Source: Rehmannia glutinosa
Lineage: Eukaryota > Streptophyta > Magnoliopsida > Lamiales > Orobanchaceae
Reading direction: 5' to 3'
Assembly (NCBI GenBank): GCA_016081115.2
Contig: JABTTQ020003454.1
Location: forward strand, 372,001 to 436,000
Length of the DNA: 64,000 bases
This document shows positions 23,790 to 35,087 of this stretch, piece after piece. The position numbers and the translations under genes are program-made. Every line of letters begins with the position of its first letter. Positions within the stretch are counted from its first letter, which is position 1. Below the pieces are notes generated by a model. That model saw only the letters and a list, made by a program, of their open reading frames with translations. It was not told the origin of the DNA and made no database searches.

Positions 23790-24031
23790 TGTTATAGATA
23801 ATTTCTATTTTGTATAATAATAATACAAATATATATTGAGAAATATGTTAATCAGAACAATAAGCAAAAGTAGAAGAGAGATATATGTATTTCGGTGTGT
23901 TTTCAGTCAACGAACTTCAACAATTTATAGGTAAAAATGTATGACTGTTCAACCATGTGTTTAGAGATTTCCACCACTACTTTTGCTAAAGTCTATGTTA
24001 AAGTCCACATAATTGACAAATTATCACAACA
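23790..24031 (-). repeat. short LTR (242 bp) of the gag-only element
   Basis: Read on the minus strand it begins TGTTGTGATAATTTG and ends ATCTATAACA, so it has TG...CA ends. It is followed by CGTTATCAGCACGAG, a sequence that stands at the primer-site position in this plant gag family, about 70 bases before the gag ATG. A small LTR plus gag without pol fits the non-autonomous TR-GAG type. No second LTR was found beyond 2183. Confidence 0.6.
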
Positions 24032-24325
24032 GGTTAGATATTATCGGTTGAACGTGAAAACTCAAATTCGAATGCCAATATGTTTTCATCGCACAGTTTC
24101 AATCTAGAGTTTGAGGAATGGAGCAAACAATGCAAATTACTAAATTGGATTTTATTTAGAGACGTGACTGAACTTGTATAAATGATTTTATAACTCATAT
24201 TTTATGCAGAGATGCTCCAGGTGAAGTTACTTGAGATTCTATGTGGAACATCCCACTGGATGATGCGGCTCGAGTATGTTCCAAACTCTCGGATGTTGAT
24301 TGCAATGTAGAAACCAAATGTATAT

Positions 24326-24584
24326 ACTAGAACCGACAATGGATGGGATCGGGCCAAGTCATGAAATCGGGTCCAGTCGAGCCGTGATTTTATCATTTCA
24401 CCATTTCATGTGGCCTAGCCTAACCCAACAACACTTTTTACGTGTATTTTTGGTTAGGCTCATCGGGCTTTGGGCTGTTTGAGTCGAGCCGAAGTAGGTC
24501 CATCTTTTTTGATCACTAAAAATGAAGCCCAACTCAACCCTATATGTGGGCTAACCGGGCCGCACCAATTTTGTCAGCTCTAAT
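24326..24584. mobile_element. hAT-type MITE
   Basis: Ends ACTAGAACCGACAA and TTGTCAGCTCTAAT are imperfect inverted repeats of the common plant form TAGAGCTGACAA. GC-rich stretches with GGGCC lie inside. Flanked by ATGTATAT on both sides (24318-24325 and 24585-24592), an 8 bp duplication as in hAT elements. Confidence 0.72.
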
Positions 24585-24869
24585 ATGTATATGTACAATA
24601 GGTGTAGCACAAAATTGAAATTCTCAATATGCAAATACATAACAGGATGGAGAGACAAAATGGACTATTCGGAGCCAGATTTCTTTTCACGATCTTTTCT
24701 TGCAAACTTCTTCATCAACATCAAGGTTTTTTTTTTTTCTTTTGAGTTGCACACACACCACATGGAACCTTGACCTCCCCCAAAAGGAGGAGGCAATACC
24801 ACTTGGCCAAATGGCTGGTGGTCACCAACATCAAGAATTACAACAAAAGAAACTACTAATGTTGTCGCG

Positions 24870-27800
24870 TTATGCAAAAGCGCTGTCTAGACGAATACCA
24901 CTCCTATCAGGTAAAAGCCGCTTCATGTAATACTTTGATCTACGAGATATATTAATCTTTTTCCTCCTCTCCTCCGGTATGCATTCAATCGAACATTCTG
25001 AGAACCCACGCCTTACAAACCTGGTGAAAAATGGAAGCATCATTATTACAATTGGCAGTAAACTAGATAATTGGCTTCATCTCAATGGCAACAATGCATT
25101 CTAACTTTAAACCACCCAAGAAAAAAAACTACATAGGGCATTATTCCCTAAAAGTTGCACCTACACAAACACCATTGTCAATAATAGATCTAAAGCTCCA
25201 TTGGAAAGAGCTAGTTTCCTTGATAGCTCCTCTATAAGAATTTACAATGAATGGCCCTATGTAGAAATTTTCACCAAGAATAGATACCTACTCATTTCCT
25301 TTTTTATTTTGAAAGCAGATACCTACTCATTTTAAATGCTTCGACAGAGGTTTCTATGATTAACTGCTCTATCCTTTTGTCACGTTTTCTGTTGACAATT
25401 GAACCTCAAAGTCCACAAGTAATGTGCTTTAAGATCACTGATAACTAGCATGTAATATAAAGATAAAAATATACATCCTCAGCACTCTTCTATATGAATA
25501 ATTGATTGAGTCGATGAATAAGGTGAGTGATTGTTAGTAATTTTGTCCTTATCAAGCTCACATTAGTGGGAAGCAATTAATATTAAGTTGGGAAATGATT
25601 ATCCCCCATAAATTTCAGCTAAACCCGACCACCCTTCAGCATCACTCGTTGCATTCAGGCAATGGCGTAGCCAGCCCACTAAAGTGGGGTGGCCGACACA
25701 CGAAAATAGGGTTGGCCGTTAGAAAAGCTCACAAAAAATTCATATACTAACTCCTTAATAAAATTATGTAAGAAAATAAAAAAGGGGGCCCGGGGCCCAA
25801 GTCAACCCCCTCCCTTCTTCCGCCATTGCATTTCGGGCCTCATACTGTAACTAAAGCTACTTAACTATCGAATGAGCAATTTCATCAGAGGTCTAGTTGG
25901 TGGGCATTTGCATCTAAGGCCATTGCTGTATGAGCAAGTATTGGAGCAACATATTTGACTACTCCAGATTATCTGATTCTGAACTCGGTTATAACTGTAG
26001 AAAGTAAATCTGAGTATACAGGATGTGTAGGTTTATTGAACCAAGTCTGATACGAAAAAGAATGAAAAGAACTAAGAATTTCCAAAAAAAAAAAAAAGAT
26101 AAGAAACACAGAAGATAAGGATTTGTTTCAAGGGCTTTTCTATGAATCTAGCAATACTGGAATCAGAATGACATACCAATCTGCAGTACGAGTTGTCAGT
26201 AGAAAAAGCATCTGCAGCCCAAGGGAAGATGCCTTCTTCTCAATATAATCTGCACGCATTCAGGAACATAGTTATCATCTATCCATAAGAAGAAAAACAA
26301 AGAATTCTAAATAGATAACTAGGAGCAACAAAAAAACACTGTTCTTTCCTAAACTTAAGCTGTGCTCATGCCAATGGAAAATGATATATAATTTTTACTT
26401 ATATTTTAGGAGAGCAGAGTGTTTTTTGTACATGTACAAATTATATATAAATTTTAGTTATTCCTAAAATACTCGGTGGTTAGTGCAATGTTTATCGGAT
26501 TAAGTCTTTTAAGAAAAGAAAGGGCATCGAAAGAAAGAGAAAATACAATGGAAACAAGGTAGCTGTGAATATTTCTTATCATGATATACGAGAGAGCGTG
26601 ACTACGTCTTTGGATGAGAGAAGGGGCATGTAACAAGATAATAAAAGCATCAAAAAGATCAAAATTGTATGATTACTAATTTATCCCTTAATGGGTTAAT
26701 TACAAAATGTACCCTCGAGGTTTGACCTAATTACACAAAAACCTAGCTAACTTTAAAAATACCCACGAGGTTTTATTTTGTCTAATATTTACCCCCTTCA
26801 TAAACAAAATGTGTATCAAAATCCTCCTTCATATTTATAAAAATATTACAGTTTACCCCTTAATTTTACCACTAAATCAAACCTTAGGGGTACTTTTTGT
26901 AATTCAGAAAGTTAGCAGGGTTTTTTCGTAATTAGGTCAAACCTCAAGGGTACTTTTTGTAATTATCCCTTTTTAATTACAAAAGGGGTTACCTTATTTA
27001 CTACAGAATACATTGAAATGAAAGCAACTGAAGGACCAGAATAATAGTTCTAAAATCTATAACAATCCTCCGGGTCGGCAGATGCCCATGAAATTTTATA
27101 TGGACTTAAGCAGTAACAGATGCAATAAAAAAAAGGCAATTGAACAAAAAAGTCTCAGGGACAAAATAAAAGATTCATACCAAGTAATTTATCTCCCTGT
27201 CCTTGCCCACGGCATTCAGGGGAAACAGCAATAGCAGCTACCTCTCCACATTTCTCTTCAAAGAAAGGGAAAAGAGCTGCACAAGCTATAACATGACCTT
27301 CTCTCTCAGCAACTATGAAAGAATCCAATGCTTGAAGTAGCTGCAAAGCATAGAAACAAAGATAAAAAGAAAAAGACAAAAAATATGTATACAAGTCAAA
27401 ATAACATATAGATCAGAGGTATAAACCTCTTTCTCAGTCCTCTTTATCAATGTGCCAGACTCCTCTAATGGTAACAATAGTTGTTTGATCCCATTGAAAT
27501 CTGTGACCCTAGCCATCCGCATCCCTTCATAAAGATCGCTGTCAAACAGATGCACCGTATATCAGAAAAAAAGAAAAAAGAAAAATAGGACGTTACGCGA
27601 AAATAGCTTGCTGTCTTATAAAGGCCATTTATTCTGTTAAGCAACAAATGCAACAACAGACAGAAAATCAGATATAATAATTTTTTTGGGGAAAAGCGAA
27701 ACTCCATGGTTAAATAGTAACGATCTCACCTTTAGGGACAGTAAATAAATTCATCAATAATATGGATCATTCAGAAACAACTCCGAAACTGAGGGTTCAA

Positions 27801-30768
27801 TATCCCCAATACTTTATGGACACTGAATAAATATATTTGAACACAATGGCTATTATTTTGGGCATCTGATACCCAGTTTTATCTAAGGAAGAACTATTCA
27901 AGGGGGAACAAATATAATAGTTTGAGATATCTGATAAAGTGATACCTGGCCACCATTGTACCAACTCCGTCTCTTTGAAACAACTCCTTCAGTAAAACTC
28001 CACCCACAGTGCCATCCAGCAGATGCACTCTTTGAACACCACCCTGATAAAAAAAAACATTGGAAAATAAAACAAATAATAATAGTATTTGCAAAATTCT
28101 TCAAACAAAAAGAAAAGAATCAAACGACCAGTGTGACAAAGTGAATTTCTGCACTTCATTTAACAAAACAGATTGCAAGATGAGTCTCAAAAGAATAGAC
28201 TTACCTATATCCAAATCCAAATGAGAATTGATCTCAATATCGGTTCATTCGATGCTACCCATGTGGGTAGTACCCATCTCCTGTTAGATGTTGACATGTG
28301 TCCCATTTTAATATTTATCTTTTTTTATTTTGGAAACCAATAAAACCATGTTTTGTAAAATGTGACACATGTAGGAGTTGGGCACTACCACTTGGGTAGC
28401 AAAGAATTAGCCCTCAAAACCCACATTTGGAATCAAATGGGGAAACTAGTTAGCAATAAAAAATGGAGTTACATCTAAAACTTCCCCATTTCAAGGCGCA
28501 AAATGTCAAGTTTAATTAAAATTGCGACGGTCTTGTGGTTTTATCAGAATTCCTCCTCATTATCCCAAAGTCGATTTGCGCACGCATTTCAGAATAATAT
28601 AAGTAGAGAAATTAGTTTTGCAATTTCCAACATGTTCTGGTTATTTAAAAAGAGAAAAAAGAAAAAAAGCAGACCAACAACGAACGATATATGTTTGGTT
28701 AGCAGACTAAATAATTGGTTACTTACAAGGATATAATCACCAAATTGAGAAGACTTACCCTGCAAACAAATGCTGCAGCGGCTAATTCTGAAAGGTAACC
28801 ATTCAATCGACTCAGCCTTTCTTGACCTCCAATAGCAAAACCTTGTTCACTGGACCAAAGTCCATTCCCATTGTCGAAGCCAACGCCATTTTGAAAATTT
28901 GGAGCCGAGCAAAAGCGTTGCCATTTGGAGAAGGGGCCATATCATTTGAGTCATACACCACAGGATCTTCTTGAGCAACAGCTTTTACATAATTAGCAGC
29001 TGTTTCGCTTTGTTTAGCTCGCTTTGCGGATTAGCATGTCTGCATCTTGAAGAGATAAAAACCGAATAAGTCTCCCACATTCGTCCAGAATTGGTCCATC
29101 TATGATGCAAATGAGTTTCTCTGCACCAAGAGCCAATGCGCAAGCTGTAGCGACTTCATAAGTGCTGCATTGTAGAGAAGCAGAAATATTAGTTCCTAGA
29201 AATCAATTGGTAATCACCAAGCAGAATTTATGCTACAATACTAAAATTCACATAGAAGTCCAATAAATCTAATAAAACTGCTGAGAGAGTATGAGTAAAC
29301 AACAAAACTGCTGCATAAATTCTGAATGCAAAAAAAATTGACAAACTAGTCAAAGATTTAAAACAAATCATCATGCTCCTCTCTCTTGGCTGACATTTCC
29401 AGAAGTCACTAAGCCATCTGAAGTAAATTACGCCAAAAACATATCCTGCAAGTGGACACAAAAATACCTATCAAAAGCCATATAGCATACTTGCAATTTA
29501 ATACTTCTCCAGAACTCGAATAACCAAGATTGCTTAAGAGCACTATGCATTCTTGATCCAGCCTCTCACGAATGCGAGAAACATCAATTTTTTTAACTTC
29601 ACCAGTCGACCCATAATCAATGCCTTCAACTACTCCTCTTCTCTGCCAACAAAAAACACCACATCTCAGCAGTCAGCATAACAATGAATAACGACAACAA
29701 AATTGTCCAGTAATACTTTATACAAATTTGATTCGCAATCCAAACCAGAGGTGTTCTCACCTTAGCTGCAAGAAAATTACCACTTGCAACACTGACACCA
29801 TCATACCAACGACTATTATCTCCATGACGACGAATGCCACTTAACGAAGGCCCAGGGGATAACTTTGCCTCAATCATTATACGAATTCTCCCAGCTGCAT
29901 TCATTGCAGCATTATGAGAATCCGAGTCCGTGATTCTGTAGCTCCCAAAATACTTGGGTTCAGATCCTGAGACACGAAACACGAACAATTACTCACTATT
30001 AAACACAAAAAAGGTAAATATCCGAGTGAATCATTAAAAGTTTTGAAATCGTTATTGGAAACCAAAACTTTCCTTATGGTTAAGAGCATATAATTATAAA
30101 TTACAACAGCTGTTTACACTGGAGTATTAAACACATGAAATCTGAATATAAAACAGGATACAATTAAATCTCTTAAATTCTTCTCACCTCTTTCAGCTAA
30201 AAGCCTGTCGATTTGAACATGGGTACCCGGCACAAGAACAAACTTGATTCCTAGCCCATGAAGTAGAGAAATATCCTACACAAAATGAGTTCCAAATTCA
30301 ATCTTTTTTTTTTTCATTTTGCTGCCAATGGAAGCGAATAAACCACAACAAACAGACGATTTAGTTAAAATAATCAAAAAACGCAAAGATAAAACATGCC
30401 ATGAGAATATGATCCAAATTGGGGCTATCAATAATCTCAGCAGATATCAAGACAACGAAAGTGCTTCCTCTATGCGCCAGAAAATACGGCCACGCCTCAC
30501 GAAAGAAACGCACGAACAGCTCATCTTTAACAGCATTGCTCGCTTCAATGCCTGCGCTCTCAGTTTCCCCCAACACATTGATTTTCTTTCCGAATCCATG
30601 ATTATCACACTCGAAAGACGAGATTTTAACCGATTGGATCCCGCAAAACTTTCCAATTAACTGCTTTTTGTTACTTCTCAACCTCAAAATCGAGCAAGGA
30701 GAGATCGATTTACCAAGGTGGTGGTGGTTCTGGATTGGAGTGCAAGGGCTTAAATTAGCAGCGGCCAT
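24870..30768 (-). CDS. NAGS: N-acetylglutamate synthase (amino-acid N-acetyltransferase), chloroplastic; lesions in exon 5
   Basis: Transfers acetyl from acetyl-CoA to glutamate, the first step of arginine synthesis, in plastids. Ten exons (minus strand): 30768-30400, 30275-30188, 29966-29761, 29642-29491, 29164-28759, 28043-27946, 27538-27427, 27340-27181, 26249-26177 and 25020-24870. Phases agree and total 605 codons, the usual length. A Ser-rich transit-like N-terminus precedes the amino-acid-kinase-like domain (FREAWPYFLAHRGSTFVVLIS, LVPGTHVQID, RRHGDNSRW). The GNAT domain follows (IACAALFPFFEEKCGEVAAIAVSP), with acetyl-CoA loop CRGQGQGD, then FLLTTRTADW and YYMKRLLP. Oddities: intron 1 starts GC (ATG/GCATGT), and exon 5 has an extra base near 29022 and a loss near 28903, which cancel but place a stop between them. 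It is either a recent pseudogene or has sequence errors. Confidence 0.93.
25660..25828. mobile_element. CAATGGCG MITE, copy 1 (NAGS last intron)
   Basis: 169 bp with ends CAATGGCG and CGCCATTG, and subterminal GTAGCCAG at the left and GGGGCCC/CCCCCTCCCTTC at the right. Flanks CATTCAGG and CATTTCGG are a worn 8 bp duplication. It is the same family as 60490-60689 and 63939-64000, with a worn relative at 42674-42860. Confidence 0.78.
26688..26974. mobile_element. MITE with about 60 bp inverted ends (NAGS intron 8)
   Basis: The left end reads TAATTACAAAATGTACCC then GAGGTTTGACCTAATTAC; the right end is its reverse complement with few changes (GTAATTAGGTCAAACCTCAA, GGGTACTTTTTGTAATTA). The inner arms pair too (GTTAGC-type). 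Flanking ATCCCTT-like sequence on both sides may be part of the ends or a duplication. Long inverted ends suggest a Mutator-like MITE (inference). Confidence 0.78.
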
Positions 30769-30899
30769 GAAATTGAGCCCCCAAGAGTAATTAATGGCAA
30801 ATCCTTAATTGTTGATGGCCGTGGGAGAGTGGTGGCGAAATGGCGGGCGGGGGCGGCTGATAATAGGTTTTTCTTGCTAACGTGCACCTTTTTCTTCCT

Positions 30900-30930
<31 letters not shown>

Positions 30931-31093
30931 AAAATCGGATTTGAATGAGAATATCTCTGTTGGAATGACTCTAGAGTCTAGAGTAGAGTTGTCATGAAAT
31001 GGCTTAATCCGCTTGTTCCCACGAGGTGAAATTGAATTGAAGATTCTAAAATATGTTTTATTTTATTTGTCTTGGTAAGGATGGTTAATTATA
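30769..31093. promoter_or_regulatory. NAGS upstream region
   Basis: Region directly upstream of the NAGS start, presumed promoter and leader. It holds a run of T at about 30898-30925. No TATA box can be placed with confidence. The 731 bp transposon at 31094 limits the native upstream sequence to about 325 bases. Confidence 0.4.
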
Positions 31094-31824
31094 GGAGAGC
31101 GCTATCAACACCCCCAATTCCTATCAATACACCCCCTCTACTTAATACACCCCCTTCTTCTTTTAAACAGGATTTATTTACTTAATGCACCCATAATATT
31201 CCCCAATCTACCTTCCCCCAATTAAACCTAATTATATAACCCAAAATATAAACTCACCAACATATACACTTATATACACACACGGTGCCATGGGAGAGGG
31301 AAGTGGAGAAAATTTTTGTCGTCCTATCCTATTCTTAGTGATAATTTTTACGAGTGTTTTCTCTATTTTTGCACTTAAGAGTTGCCTTACAGCAATTAAC
31401 TTTGTATTTCATTTTTCACTTTGTCCTATTCTCACCTTTGTATGGTTGTCCTAATCTTTTGTCGTCTTCTTTCTGCACTTCAAGTTTGGACTAGAATTTT
31501 GGAGCTTGCATATTCAATTATTGGGTGTTTGAAGGTATAATTGAAAACCTTATACGCACCCGCATCGGATAATGACCTATAAACTTAATTTGAGAAATCA
31601 GTATATTTAATCCTCGATAATTTAAAAAAAAATCCACACAGAACAGTCATGCGAAGAACAGAGAAAAAAAATGTCCGACCAAAAAACACAATCAACTCTT
31701 ATTTCTCTGTAGGGTTAAAGAATGTGGGTGCTAAGGGCATTTTAGAATTTTTAGTTGATGGCATTTTTATAATTAAAGATCACAGGTGTATTGATAGATT
31801 TTGGGGGTGTTAATAGTGCTCCCC
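31094..31824. mobile_element. non-autonomous Mutator-like element
   Basis: Ends GGAGAGCGCTATCAACACCC and, as reverse complement of the right side, GGGGAGCACTATTAACACCC; the match continues for about 45 bases (CCAA..TCTATCAATACACC). Flanked by a perfect 9 bp duplication TTAATTATA (31085-31093 and 31825-31833), which is the Mutator size. No ORF. The inside could be captured host DNA but was not recognised. Confidence 0.87.
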
Positions 31825-31839
31825 TTAATTATATCTCCG

Positions 31840-32290
31840 GATGGCCATGAGGCGAGACGGGGTAAGTACTTCAGTCTTCAAGACTCAAACACATCCAGTC
31901 CACTCCACGGGTGGGACGGGTTGACCTGCCACGGGTCGTCAGGTGGGTCGGATCGCTCCATGTAAAATAAAATTTTATAATTGTAAATCTTATATTTTGT
32001 ATGGTTAATAGATTTTATTATCTTATATTTTGTACAATTAATGTATATGATTTATAAAATTTGTCATTATAAAATGTGTTACATATAATACATTCATTCT
32101 CAAAAAAATATATTAGACGAAATATTAAGTACATAAAAATTACTCTACCATATATACTATATATGTAATATAAAATATATAAATTTATAAAAATGATAGA
32201 CGGACAGGTACTCAGAGTAGAGATGATATTTAGACTTGTCCTACCCTGTCCCATCATGGGTCACGGGGCGGGGCAGGGCAGGACAGGCCA
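31840..32290. mobile_element. probable degenerate GC-rich hAT MITE
   Basis: GC-rich ends (GGGTGGGACGGGTTGACC; GGGTCACGGGGCGGGGCAGG) around an AT-rich centre, like the elements at 2834 and 43083. Terminal repeats are too worn to fix the borders. Confidence 0.45.
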
Positions 32291-32736
32291 AGGCGGCTTA
32301 GTTATAGCAAATTTACCTCAAGAATGGAGGATAAGTGGGGACTATCAACAATTTCGGTAGACAACACCACCACCAATCCAATGTACAACTCCTACACATC
32401 ACAAAGTACGGCTGAGCCTCACTCATTGCCTCCAGGCCCTCCACTAAGGTACCACCACTCACTGCACTATCCCTTCCACCATTGATGTCAATGTAACACC
32501 TCATGAGAGAGAGATTTGCTCTCTTGCGAAACCCAATTCTCCCCATCAAATCACTTCTTCTGATTTTGCAATTCTTCTTCAGGGTGTTGTAATCGCATGA
32601 AAATGGCGGCCAAGTTTCTTGATTTTGTGCCAGCTGAAAAAACAATGGTCTTGACTTCGTCATACACATGATTAATTAATTAGTTGTTGAAATGAGAAGA
32701 AGAAATCCACATGAGGTGTATATTTTTTTCACTATA
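32291..32736. other. no gene seen
   Basis: Holds a 118-codon minus-strand open frame (32313-32669) without any recognised domain and with no supporting context; judged accidental. Confidence 0.35.
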
Positions 32737-33196
32737 CTTTGAGTGCTCTAAAGACGCAGCTAAACGTTGAAGTTACAATGTTTTCTAAGTTAATTAAGAC
32801 AAATGATTTAAGCAGAGATAACAAAGTACTACATGTTCATGTGTTTGTATATGGGACCACGTGATCTTTTATTTTGAACAGTGTGTCATTTTTGTTTTGT
32901 GTTTATTTGGTGTTTCAATATATCGTGTAATGTCATCTTGAAAGATTATACCCGTAGCACTTATTTGGTATAATTAAATGAAACAATGTAAGAAATAGGA
33001 TATCTAACTTTGAGTACTCTAAAGACGCAGTAAAACATAGAAGTACAATGTTTTCTCAGTTAATGAAGACAAATGATTTCAGCGTGCAGTACTACATGTT
33101 CATGTGTCCATATGTGGGGTCACATGATCTTTTGTTTTTGAACAATATGTCATTTTTTTGGGGTATTTATTTGGTGTTTCAATATATCATGTAATG
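32737..33196 (+). repeat. tandem repeat, 271 bp unit, left part
   Basis: Units starting CTTTGAGTGCTCTAAAGACG at 32737 and 33008, and again at 39231 beyond the LINE. They share TACATGTTCATGTGT, CACATGATCTTTT and CAATATATCATGTAATG. The second unit is cut by the LINE. Confidence 0.83.
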
Positions 33197-33655
33197 AATA
33201 TGGAGATTTTTCCTTGGCTAGGATGCTTTTTCTCTCTCTTGGGAGTCTTGACTTTCCCCCTACTGGGATCTCGAGAATCTGGCTTTGTTTTTTTGAATTT
33301 TTCTTTCCCCCTCTTTGTCTTTGCTCCTTGCAGTGTCCTTCTTTAGGGTTTTTCTCCATTAATGATAACTTGAATGCTCACATAATTATCCTTTATTGCT
33401 AAGAGAAGAGTTAGAGATGTTTTGTTTGGTGTCTTTTGATGTCAGTCTGTGCCTTTTGTCTTTCCTCGATGTGGGACCTCCTTGTTGAAGGACCAATCTT
33501 GTGTCTTTTTGTGGTCTTTATTTTTGTTTCTTTTGCTTGCTTCTTTCTTGTCTGTGGGTGTGTCTCACCTGGGTTTGCTTTGATTTTTTTTCTTGATATA
33601 TGTATAACTTATTCGAGGTTCGGCCAGCTGGTTTTGTTTAGAGGTATTTCATCCA

Positions 33656-34819
33656 ATGGACCAAGATTTGGAAAATAGGCTTCGTAAATTTATGCTCTCA
33701 GCTTCAGAGTGCGAAAACATTAGTATCAAAGAGGAGGATATTAGCACTAGTGCTGACGAATGTGCGAGGAGCTTGTTCGGAAAATTCTTTAGCAGAAAAG
33801 AATTAACTACGGGGGAATGAAAAAAAACTTTTGCTCTTATTTGGCCGGTTAAAGAAGCTTTTATTTCTAGGGAGTTAGGAATGAATTTTTTTCCAGTTTA
33901 TTTTCTCCTTGAAATCGGATATGGAAAAGGTTATTGATGGGAAATCTTGGAGCTTTAATAGTCAAGATTGGTTCGAAGGAATGGGAAGATAACGGATCTT
34001 TGAGAGAGAATGCTTTAATTTAGTTGATAGTTAGGTGCAGTTATGGAATATACGGCATAATTGGCTTTGTTCTAAGGTGGGACTAAAAATTGGAAAATCT
34101 TTTGCTCAAGTTAAAGATGTGATTATTTTGGAATATGTGGGAATGAGAGGAAGATATATGAAAATTCTGGTCTCATTTAATCTCCTTAATACTTTACTTA
34201 GGTGTGATATCTTCCAATTGGGCTTTAAACAGGTGGAGAATATAGTTCAAGTATGAAAAACTCTTGAACCTGTGTTTTTATTGTGGAAGAATAGAGCATT
34301 CAGAGAAAAGTCGTTCTAAGAGGATAGAGGATATCATAGGAGAATGTCTTAATGAAGGGCAGTACGGTGATTGGATAAAAGCGGAGGATACCCAGAAGAG
34401 CTTCAATCAGGAAAGAAATTCATCACCTAAAAATGGGGAAGCCAAACCTTCATCGAAAGAGAATCCTGATCCTCCATCTCATAAGCTTTTGGTGACTACT
34501 ACAGATTTGGTGGAGAATTGTGGGAGTTTAAATATGAAAGGAAGAACAGACCCCTTGTCGACATCTGAGTACGAGGAGTTGAATCTTTCTGATATTAATC
34601 ATGTCCACAGTTTGAGTGGGGTGCAGGAACCAAGTAAGGGCAATAAAGAAAATAGAGTTGAAATTTGTTTGATAGGTAATGTTCTAGTAGAGAAAGTTTT
34701 GTATGATACTACTCCAAGGAGATCCATTGTGAAATGGAAACAGAGGTGGATGATTTTTCAAATCGGGCCAATAAGTCAGTTTTACCTGCTCAATCGCATA
34801 AACTTTTTTCTGAATTAAT
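33656..34819 (+). pseudogene. LINE ORF1 (DUF4283 and zinc knuckle)
   Basis: The RNA-binding ORF1 protein of plant L1 elements. It starts MDQDLENRLRKFMLS. The DUF4283 region follows in pieces (KVGLKIGKSFAQVKDVI, FKQVENIVQV). Then comes a CCHC-type knuckle in which the last Cys is replaced (CFYCGRIEHSEKSRSKR; Ser or Arg where Cys is expected). After it lies a hydrophilic tail with no domain. Stops at 33818 and around 33960-34030 break it. It lies upstream of ORF2, as in other L1 elements, with about 270 bases between. Confidence 0.8.
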
Positions 34820-35087
34820 CGATTTCACTAGAGATTCTTCTGGGGAGAGGCCAAAGTCGGATTAAATTCAGAGAAGGGAGTAAAAAAAAGGGGGGAGGTA
34901 GCACTTGCTCTAAGGGATGGGAGAAGGAAAATACTCCTTCTAAAAGAGGGTTGCACTTTAGGGATTGGTCAGGGGATGAGGGAGTTAGTGAAGATTCAAA
35001 AGTGCATATAGATTAAAAAACAAAATTGTTTGCTTCTTGTGACGATATGATGGAGGAAGCCAACCTCAATTGGCCCCGAGGTGTCCA

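Noticed and set aside
24665..24930. Overlapping frames on both strands downstream of NAGS
   Set aside because: They lie in the NAGS last exon and 3' untranslated region; the NAGS frame explains the conserved part.
32313..32669. 118-codon minus-strand open frame
   Set aside because: No domain, no splice context, low-information composition; could be chance.
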